DNA of 64,000 bases from Babylonia areolata (Eukaryota; Mollusca; Gastropoda; Neogastropoda; Buccinidae). The notes under the pieces are model-generated. The model searched no databases. It worked only from the letters and a program-made list of their open reading frames with translations, and had not been told where the DNA came from. The DNA is taken from positions 8,546,810-8,610,809 of the forward strand of contig NC_134879.1 of NCBI RefSeq assembly GCF_041734735.1, read 5' to 3'. The position numbers and the translations under genes are program-made. Of this stretch, positions 55,624 through 64,000 are shown one piece after another (within the stretch, counting starts at the first letter, position 1; every line of letters starts with the position of its first letter).

Positions 55624-56770
55624 TCATCTATGGCTTCTAGTAACTGTGTTATGCAAGAACGGCCAGGTACAAAACCATGTTGTTCTCTGCTGATCAGAGT
55701 AGGTGCACAGTAGGTGCTCCATGATTTGTTCTCTTACTAGTTTCTCCATTATTTTGCAGACAATGCAAGTGAGGCTAACTGGCCGATAATTGCTGGCTTG
55801 CAGTTTGCTCCCTTTCTTAAAGATTTGCATTACAAATGCACATTTCCATTTGTCTGGGATGTGTCCACTGTCTAGACTCTTTCTAAAGAGATGTGCGAGA
55901 GGTTCCACTACTTTGTCTGCTGCTTTAGCTAAGGTCATAGGTGGCAGTCCATCCGGTCCTGGTGCTTTGCCTGTGTGTAGACTAGCCAGTAGTTTCCTGA
56001 CTTCTTCTATTGATATCTGAAAAATTTCGAGCTCTTTGTGAAATGTATGCTCTGGCCAGTCTGGCAGTGGTCCTTCATTTTCTATGGTGAAAACACTTTG
56101 GAAGAACTGGTTCAGCGATTTTTCTTTTTCTTTGTCAGTTTCAGCTTTATTCCTGGCTTTGATGTATTCCAGGTAGACTTGACTGTCTCTGGTTTCTTTC
56201 CACCTCCTGAACAGTTGGTGCTTTTTCCGAACTGAGGTAAGAGTGCCTTTGTCCATCCAGCTTTTACCTCTGCATCCTGTTGTGAAAGACCAAGGGGTTC
56301 CCTTTTCTACAGCAGGGTTGATTGCTGCTTTGATCTTCAGCCATGTGTTGTTAACTGTTAGTCCCTCTAGTTTCTCTTTCTGGTTTATTTTTGCCAGTTC
56401 AGTCTTCAGTATATTGAAATCTGTTTTTGCATGGTTAAGACATTTAGCTTTTGGTGGGTTGGTACTTGCGCAGGTTAGCCTAATGATCAGTGAGAAATGG
56501 TCACCCTTTGCAAGTCCAGGTGTTGTAGTAATTTCATTGATCATATCTTCTCTGTTGGTGTGGACTAGGTCTACTATGTTGGACTTTTTTCCTACATTGT
56601 AACATGTAGGCTCCCTTTGGTGCTGTATCCAGAAGGCATCTTTTGTTGCTTTCAGGAACTTTGTGGCCACATGGACTGGACCTGCCTCACTTTTCTCGTT
56701 ATTCCAATCAGTTTCTGGGAAGTTGAAATCCCCCATGATTATGGCGTGGGATGACTTCATTTCTGCTGAT
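55624..56770 (-). pseudogene. LINE endonuclease C-terminus and RT N-terminal half
   Basis: Open from SSAEMKSSHAIIMGDFNFPE through NIVDLVHTN and GDHFSLIIRL (endonuclease end), a basic linker with SWMDKGTLTSVRKKHQLFRRW, and the RT start GKAPGPDGLPP to RPVSLTCIVCKIMEKLVREQ. Frame is then lost near 55680. The host-gene reading can be excluded by these motifs. Confidence 0.85.
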
Positions 56771-57451
56771 GACATTGTCAGACAGATTTCTCCATTCCAC
56801 TGTTGTTCTGATAAAGGAGTTCTTGTATTGTTCAGTGCTTGATAGTGGTACTACAAAACATCTGCTGTTGTTTGTTGCTGACTGTTTGACAGTGTTTTGT
56901 GAGATGCAGTCTTTGTAGCATCTAGGCTGCACACTACGCTTATTTTTTTTTTAGGTGGCTTTAAAAATCTATCTGGTGGCAGTGCTGCCAAGGACCCCTC
57001 AACCACTCAGCTGAAGAAAGTCAGCCTGTGGTCTCAATGTTTGTCTTAGATGCTCTGCAGCTATAGGCCTTGCAGCATGGTTGTCATACTGCTCCTCTTC
57101 CTGGAGCAGTAGTCCCCTGTTATGAAGCGGGCAGTTTGATGTTGGATGCACTCTAGTCTGTCAATGTTGTCTTGATGGTATGGGTCCCATACAATTGCCA
57201 CTTATTCCATGATATATCTGACGAGGGCGATGCATGCTGTTCTTTTACAGTGCATGGGGTGGTTGCATAGGTTCCGTCACAAGAAGTCGAGGATGATGTT
57301 GGCTTTCTTGGTGGTTTGCACAACGTGGTTGTGCCATTTGTTGTCAGATATCAGGATGCCTGAGTGTGGGTTTTTGTCCACTTCCTGCAGAATTTCACTG
57401 TTTGAGCTGTACATAAAAGTTTTCATCTTCTTCTTCGTGCTTACACTATAG
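56770..57451 (-). mobile_element. 3' part of a second CR1/L2-type LINE, decayed
   Basis: Minus-strand fragments in shifting frames: KWHNHVVQTTKKANIILDFL, ALVRYIME, WDPYHQDNIDRLE, then CFVVPLSSTEQYKNSFIRT and VEWRNLSDN at the end (~56770). These are the familiar C-terminal blocks of CR1/L2-like RT proteins (KANSTLGFLRRN, EYASAVWDP, RTEQYKNSFFVRT). It ends exactly where the next LINE begins, so the neighbour probably inserted into its tail. Confidence 0.75.
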
Positions 57452-57559
57452 CCTCATGGGGCAACGCAAGAATATTCCAGTAATGTCCTACACCAGTGCA
57501 CCGATGTTCACACCATGTCAGCTATCCCACTCCTCTTCCTGGACACACACATACACAAA

Positions 57560-57646
57560 AGGAGAACTCACTCCCGACAGCACACAAACACACACACACA
57601 CACACATACACACACACACACACACTCTTCACACATGTGACTGATG

Positions 57647-57687
<41 letters not shown>

Positions 57688-57705
57688 GCACGCACGTGAC
57701 TGATG

Positions 57706-57744
<39 letters not shown>

Positions 57745-57758
57745 ATAAATACATGTGT

Positions 57759-57808
<50 letters not shown>
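57560..57808 (+). repeat. CA microsatellite cluster
   Basis: Four CA blocks with TGACTGATGTTCACAC words between, suggesting a higher repeat of ~60 bp. Confidence 0.92.
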
Positions 57809-57810
<2 letters not shown>

Positions 57811-58040
57811 GCGCTCCAATTGTCTGGGACAACTAAACCTTCTGGCTTGAACTACATGTCTACAATGACTTGTACGGCCCTCAAGTGTGACAAGGCATTA
57901 AACAGAATTCCTTCTTTCCATCTTTTCCCCATTTTCTTTATTGCTGTCTTTTTTGTTCCACCATCCCCATTCCACATGCTCCCACATTGTTCGGATCATG
58001 CGGCTGTCAAGGTGCCCTATAGTCTGCCACCCCCAGCCAG

Positions 58041-61000
58041 TTTGCTGGTGTCACCCCACTGTCTGTCAACAGGTCTGAGGTCTCTCTCCACTGTTTGTTG
58101 GTGTCACCCCATTGTCTGTCAACAGGTCTGAGGTCTCTCTCCACTGTTTGTTGGTGTCACCCCACTGTCTGTCAACAGGTCTGAGGTCTCTCTCCACTGT
58201 TTGTTGGTGTCACCCCACTGTCTGTCAACAGGTCTGAGGTCTCTCTCCACTGTTTGTTGGTGTCACCCCATTGTCTGTCAACAGGTCTGACGTCTCTCTC
58301 CACTGTTTGTTGGTGTCACCCCATTGTCTGTCAACAGGTCTGAGGTCTCTCTCCACTGTTTGTTGGTGTCACCCCACTGTCTGTCGACAGGTCTGAAGTC
58401 TCTCTCCACTGTTTGTTGGTGTCACCCCATTGTCTGTCAACAGGTCTGAGGTCTCTCTCCACTGTTTGTTGGTGTCACCCCACTGTCTGTCAACAGGTCT
58501 GAAGTCTCTCTCCACTGTTTGTTGGTGTCACCCCATTGTCTGTCAACAGGTCTGAGGTCTCTCTCCACTGTTTGTTGGTGTCACCCCACTGTCTGTCAAC
58601 AGGTCTGAGGTCTCTCTCCACTGTTTGTTGGTGTCACCCCATTGTCTGTCAACAGGTCTGAGTCTCTCTCCACTGTTTGTTGGTGTCACCCCATTGTCTG
58701 GCGACAGGTCTGAAGTCTCTCTCCACTGTTTGTTGGTGTCACCCCATTGTCTGGCGACAGGTCTGAAGTCTCTCTCCACTGTTTGTTGGTGTCACCCCAT
58801 TGTCTGTCGACAGGTCTGAAGTCTCTCTCCACTGTTTGCTAGTGTCACCCCATTGTCTGGCGACAGGTCTGAAGTCTCTCTCCACTGTTTGTTGGTGTCA
58901 CCCCATTGTCTGTCGACAGGTCTGAAGTCTCTCTCCACTGTTTGTTGGTGTCACCCCATTGTCTGTCAACAGGTCTGAGTCTCTCTCCACTGTTTGTTGG
59001 TGTCACCCCATTGTCTGTCAACAGGTCTGAGTCTCTCTCCACTGTTTGCTAGTGTCACCCCATTGTCTGGCGACAGGTCTGAAGTCTCTCTCCACTGTTT
59101 GCTAGTGTCACCCCATTGTCTGTCGACAGGTCTGAAGTCTCTCTCCACTGTTTGCTAGTGTCACCCCATTGTCTGTCAACAGGTCTGACGTCTCTCTCCA
59201 CTGTTTGTTGGTGTCACCCCATTGTCTGTCAACAGGTCTGAAGTCTCTCTCCACTGTTTGTTGGTGTCACCCCATTGTCTGTCAACAGGTCTGAAGTCTC
59301 TCTCCACTGTTTGTTGGTGTCACCCCACTGTCTGTCAACAGGTCTGAAGTCTCTCTCCACTGTTTGTTGGTGTCACCCCATTGTCTGTCAACAGGTCTGA
59401 AGTCTCTCTCCACTGTTTGTTGGTGTCACCCCATTGTCTGTCAACAGGTCTGACGTCTCTCTCCACTGTTTGTTGGTGTCACCCCATTGTCTGTTGACAG
59501 GTCTGAGGTCTCTCTCCACTGTTTGTTGGTGTCACCCCATTGTCTGTCAACAGGTCTGAGGTCTCTCTCCACTGTTTGTTGGTGTCACCCCACTGTCTGT
59601 CAACGAGTCTGAGGTCTCTCTCCACTGTTTGTTGGTGTCACCCCATTGTCTGTCAACAGGTCTGAGGTCTCTCTCCACTGTTTGTTGGTGTCACCCCACT
59701 GTCTGTCAACAGGTCTGACGTCTCTCTCCACTGTTTGTTGGTGTCACCCCATTGTCTGTCAACATGTCTGAGGTCTCTCTCCACTGTTTGTTGGTGTCAC
59801 CCCATTGTCTGTCAACGAGTCTGAGGTCTCTCTCCACTGTTTGTTGGTGTCACCCCATTGTCTGTCAACAGGTCTGAGGTCTCTCTCCACTGTTTGTTGG
59901 TGTCACCCCATTGTCTGTCAACAGGTCTGACGTCTCTCTCCACTGTTTGTTGGTGTCACCCCATTGTCTGTCAACAGGTCTGAGGTCTCTCTCCACTGTT
60001 TGTTGGTGTCACCCCACTGTCTGTCAACAGGTCTGACGTCTCTCTCCACTGTTTGTTGGTGTCACCCCATTGTCTGTCAACAGGTCTGAGGTCTCTCTCC
60101 ACTGTTTGTTGGTGTCACCCCACTGTCTGTCAACAGGTCTGAAGTCTCTCTCCACTGTTTGTTGGTGTCACCCCACTGTCTGTCAACAGGTCTGAGGTCT
60201 CTCTCCACTGTTTGTTGGTGTCACCCCACTGTCTGTCAACAGGTCTGACGTCTCTCTCCACTGTTTGTTGGTGTCACCCCATTGTCTGTCAACAGGTCTG
60301 AGGTCTCTCTCCACTGTTTGTTGGTGTCACCCCACTGTCTGTCAACAGGTCTGACGTCTCTCTCCACTGTTTGTTGGTGTCACCCCATTGTCTGTTGACA
60401 GGTCTGACGTCTCTCTCCACTGTTTGTTGGTGTCACCCCATTGTCTGTCAACAGGTCTGAGGTCTCTCTCCACTGTTTGTTGGTGTCACCCCATTGTCTG
60501 TCAACGAGTCTGAGGTCTCTCTCCACTGTTTGTTGGTGTCACCCCACTGTCTGTCAACAGGTCTGACGTCTCTCTCCACTGTTTGTTGGTGTCACCCCAT
60601 TGTCTGTTGACAGGTCTGAGGTCTCTCTCCACTGTTTGTTGGTGTCACCCCATTGTCTGTCAACATGTCTGAGGTCTCTCTCCACTGTTTGTTGGTGTCA
60701 CCCCATTGTCTGTCAACGAGTCTGAGGTCTCTCTCCACTGTTTGTTGGTGTCACCCCATTGTCTGGCGACAGGTCTGAAGTCTCTCTCCACTGTTTGTTG
60801 GTGTCACCCCATTGTCTGTCGACAGGTCTGAGGTCTCTCTCCACTGTTTGTTGGTGTCACCCCATTGTCTGGCGACAGGTCTGAGGTCTCTCTCCACTGT
60901 TTGTTGGTGTCACCCCATTGTCTGTCAACAGGTCTGACGTCTCTCTCCACTGTTTGTTGGTGTCACCCCATTGTCTGTCAACAGGTCTGAGGTCTCTCTC

Positions 61001-61484
61001 CACTGTTTGTTGGTGTCACCCCATTGTCTGTCGACAGGTCTGAGGTCTCTCTCCACTGTTTGTTGGTGTCACCCCATTGTCTGTTGACAGGTCTGAGGTC
61101 TCTCTCCACTGTTTGTTGGTGTCACCCCATTGTCTGGCGACAGGTCTGAGGTCTCTCTCCACTGTTTGTTGGTGTCACCCCATTGTCTGTCAACAGGTCT
61201 GAGGTCTCTCTCCACTGTTTGTTGGTGTCACCCCATTGTCTGTCAACAGGTCTGACGTCTCTCTCCACTGTTTGTTGGTGTCACCCCATTGTCTGTCGAC
61301 AGGTCTGAGGTCTCTCTCCACTGTTTGTTGGTGTCACCCCATTGTCTGTCGACAGGTCTGAGGTCTCTCTCCACTGTTTGTTGGTGTCACCCCATTGTCT
61401 GTTGACAGGTCTGAGGTCTCTCTCCACTGTTTGTTGGTGTCACCCCATTGTCTGTCGACAGGTCTGAAGTCTCTCTCCACTGTT
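58041..61484 (+). repeat. 53-bp satellite array, about 65 copies
   Basis: Unit GTCTGAGGTCTCTCTCCACT then GTTTGTTGGTGTCACCCCAT and TGTCTGTCAACAG. Variants are limited to a few positions (GAG/GAC/GAA before GTC; CAACA, CGACA, GGCGACA; CCATT/CCACT; GTTGG/GCTAG). No single reading frame is open through it on either strand and there are no unique spacers. Confidence 0.95.
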
Positions 61485-61954
61485 TGCTGCCAGTTTATCC
61501 TGCACTTCACTCTTTTCTATATTGATCCTCAGTGGACATCACTCTAGTGGAAAAGACATTTTCAGAGCATCAGTGACTTTCCTTTTACCAAGTGAAATCA
61601 ACATTGATATGCATTTAAGCTAACTACTTTTTATACCGAGCTTCAGCTTGTGATAAAAGTACTAGTAATAATGGTTTAGGGATAGACTTTGCTAAATACT
61701 GCAGTAGTTTTCTCACACTCTCTTGTGTTCTTTTCACTATCACTAGATTACACTTGTTTGTCAGACAGAATAATGTGAATGGGACTGCTAAGGAGGTTGC
61801 TCTCAAATGTTTTGAGGAAGGGAAGGATAGCAGCAACAACAACTGATCTTGGGTGTTTTACATTGAATTTTAGGCAACAGGAATGGCTACTTTTTGTACA
61901 GATTAATTACATTGCAATGTATCTTAACCTGAAAATATTCTTGCCACCCATTCA

Positions 61955-62018
61955 CCCCCCCCCCCCCCCCACACACACACACACATGCACATGCACATGC
62001 ACATACACACACACATGG
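61955..62018 (+). repeat. Poly(C) then CA run
   Basis: About 14 C followed by CACACA and (ATGCAC)n. Confidence 0.9.
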
Positions 62019-62449
62019 AGTTAAGTAATTGATAACTTTTCATAACATGTTACCATGATTCACACTGAGCTAAAATGCCCTCCTCTCTCCGGAGCAAGCA
62101 TTCATCCTCATGACTTAGTCACATGAAGCGAAGATTGCCTTTGTGCCACTTCATACAATTCTAACTTTTTTTCTTTTTCTTTCTTTTTTTTTGTTGACAA
62201 CCCAAATACCATAATTTATTGCCTGAAACCCCATCACTCCAAAAACTGTTTTGTCTGACCTTGGATGTGCATACATTGTGCTTTAAATTAATTGCTAGAA
62301 AATGTGTCTAGGGAGACAGGGATCAAGTGACAATGTTGATGTCATTTCCATTTGATGCTAAACCAAAAATGCGACAGTTGCATGGTCTGTTCATTCATAT
62401 ATCATGTGTGAACATTACACTGAGCATGCTTTTATCTGTACAGATGTTT

Positions 62450-62485
62450 GTGAGTGTGTGTGTGTGTGTGTGCGCGCGCGTGCAT
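62450..62485 (+). repeat. GT/CG alternating purine-pyrimidine run
   Basis: (TG)n then CGCGCGCG; alternating purine-pyrimidine. Confidence 0.88.
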
Positions 62486-63637
62486 GCAGACATGTCTGCA
62501 TGGGAAAAGAAAGTGCATGAATGTACACAACCGTAAGCATAGTGTGCTTTTTGTGTGTGTGTAATATATATGTTAAGGAACGTGTGCTGTATTTATTCTC
62601 TTACAGTCTGAATGCCCCTGATAAAATTCAGCATGCAGAGGAAACTCTGCAATTTTGAGAAGTATGAGGGTTATGACAAATCTAGGGCCATCAGTCAATG
62701 TCATTCTGGATCTTGAAAATAAAATGTAATTCATTTTTTGGTAACCAGTCAAATAGGTCTTGATGTAACCTGAGCTGCTAAAAGACACTAAATAACACTA
62801 AAAAAGTCATGTATGTTGTTCTCCATAAATATTTTTAATTAGATAAAGCTAATACTACATAATTTTGTGAGTGTTATACTTCTGACTTTCTCTCTTTTCT
62901 CTCTCTGTCTGTCCAAGCCCTCATTCTTTGTCTGTTGGTAGTCCTCTTGTTTTCAGTCTCCCTGAATTTGTTCTCTTTTTGCATTACCCCGTGTAGCAGA
63001 TCAACTCAAACTGACATAATGTAATTTTAACAATATGACAGACCTGCCAAACAGATCTGGATAAATGATGGGCAGGTATAACACACAGCAGTTGGCTGAC
63101 AAAGGGGCCACTGAAAAAAGGAAAAAAAAGCTGAGAGATTAGAAGATTTTTGAAAACATACACTGTGGTTCAGAAGAGGAGATGAAATTCTTGACCTCAA
63201 AATTACTGTGGAAAGTCATCATCTGACCTTCAAAAATGCCTCCTTTGATTTCAAATGGAATGAGAGGAAAAGTATGAAAAATGGCCGGTCTTTCTTGGTT
63301 GCATTTGCCCTTCTGGTTTGGTTTGTTTCTTTTGTTGATTTATTTTGATGGCTGTGAAACAAGCTAAAATGTGTAGATCATGAAATCGTTTGTCAGTGTT
63401 AAGTTATTCAGGTAGTACATTTCAATACCACAATTTGGACAGGCCTTTGAGCTAATGGTAACATGTGACACGCTGATTTCACTGAAATGATTAATACTGA
63501 TGTTGAGATAGATGTCTGTCATTCTCAGGAAACATGGAACAGTGCTCTGGTGACTGAGTGTGGGGTGTGGCTGGACAACCACACCTGATATTGATAATGT
63601 CCAGATTTAAACACATGTTTGTTACATATTCATGCAC

Positions 63638-63826
63638 ATATACACACACTCACAGACTCGCACATGCATGCATGAACACATGCAGGGATACTCATAGACA
63701 CACATACATGCATGCACATACACACATATATGTATGCACCATGCACAAACAAACACACAGAGATACACGTGCTTAAGCGCGTGCGCGCGCGCACACACAC
63801 ACAACACACACACACACACACACACA
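63638..63826 (+). repeat. CA-rich microsatellite with GCGCGCGCGCG
   Basis: Interrupted CACACATGCATG sequence, then TGCGCGCGCGCACACAC at 63780-63800. Confidence 0.9.
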
Positions 63827-64000
63827 TTCACTATCTCTCTCTTTTATTTTTTGCTGCTTCAGTTTGTGTATGTCAGTGTGTATACATATTGGGGCTGAAA
63901 TTGTCTATGTAATAGTTTCAGAATTTAAGTTTGGGATGCAGAGCATGTTCATATTGCGTTTGAAATTCAGTCACCAGTGTCATGTGATCGTTAACTTTTA

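Larger units (their letters stand above)
54470..56770 (-). mobile_element. CR1/Jockey-type LINE, 5'-truncated, broken
   Basis: On the minus strand it enters in mid-endonuclease (SHAIIMGDFNFPETDWN), runs through LHTGKAPGPDGLPPMTL, FKKGSKLQASNYRPVSLTC, then after a damaged stretch (about 55560-55690) PQGSVLGPILFVTFINDLP and KMFADDTKLYA, and a C-terminal LYKTLV region that decays towards 54490. The 3' end is AT-rich with TTATTATTACTATT near 54465-54480. At least one frame break splits the RT. It sits between the GCC1 promoter and the 58-kb satellite. Confidence 0.87.
61485..64000. other. Right end, no gene recognised
   Basis: Simple repeats only. Short open frames have no recognisable similarity. 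Confidence 0.55.

Noticed and set aside
58041-61484. CRISPR-like regular repeats
   Set aside because: Units are head-to-tail with no unique spacers, in a eukaryotic setting; an ordinary satellite.

Overview
This window looks like nuclear DNA of a mollusc, most likely a gastropod. The basis is spliced animal genes with long introns, very frequent (CA)n/(GT)n runs, tRNA-headed SINEs of the type seen in gastropods and bivalves, and endonuclease-bearing LINEs. The species call is inference. No prokaryotic genes, rRNA genes, CRISPR arrays or LTR/retroviral elements were recognised.

Two host genes can be read, both on the minus strand. (1) Adenylosuccinate synthetase (ADSS): exons 1-5 at 14778-14593, 6703-6601, 5532-5422, 4108-4051 and 1452-1407. 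All phases join cleanly into 168 codons from the start methionine, and the remaining ~60% of the gene lies off the left edge. (2) A complete GCC1/GCC88-type golgin: ten coding exons from 50682 down to the stop at 31716. They sum to 2136 nt (711 residues), with coiled coil throughout and a C-terminal GRIP domain. The first gene makes AMP precursors; the second is a trans-Golgi tether. No functional link is implied by their proximity.

Layout: 1-14.8 kb, ADSS introns filled with a TTAA-flanked piggyBac-like element, SINE pieces and a dead DD37D Tc1/mariner element with long inverted repeats. 14.8-17.1 kb, ADSS promoter, SINEs and a large CA/CT microsatellite complex. 17.2-20.4 kb, a broken LINE with endonuclease and reverse transcriptase. 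20.4-31.5 kb, intergenic repeats including an L2-like LINE piece, several SINEs and a second kind of TTAA element. 31.5-53.8 kb, GCC1 and its 5' region, whose introns hold several minisatellites, another piggyBac-like copy and an L2-like LINE. 53.7-53.9 kb, a likely bidirectional promoter. 54.4-57.5 kb, two CR1/Jockey-type LINE pieces. 58.0-61.5 kb, a 53-bp satellite of about 65 copies. 61.5-64 kb, nothing recognised.

The most unusual pattern is at splice junctions. At GCC1 exon 9 the last ~21 nt of the exon plus the 5' splice site are repeated in tandem at a 71-bp period, giving a ladder of identical donor sites. GCC1 exon 1 has its 3' end and donor duplicated at least once (a third copy lies beyond a SINE), and ADSS exon 2 has its acceptor region repeated. 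Two other GCC1 acceptors sit within ~20 bp of unrelated minisatellites, and several donors run straight into (GT)n. Array growth seeded at exon edges seems to be a local habit here.
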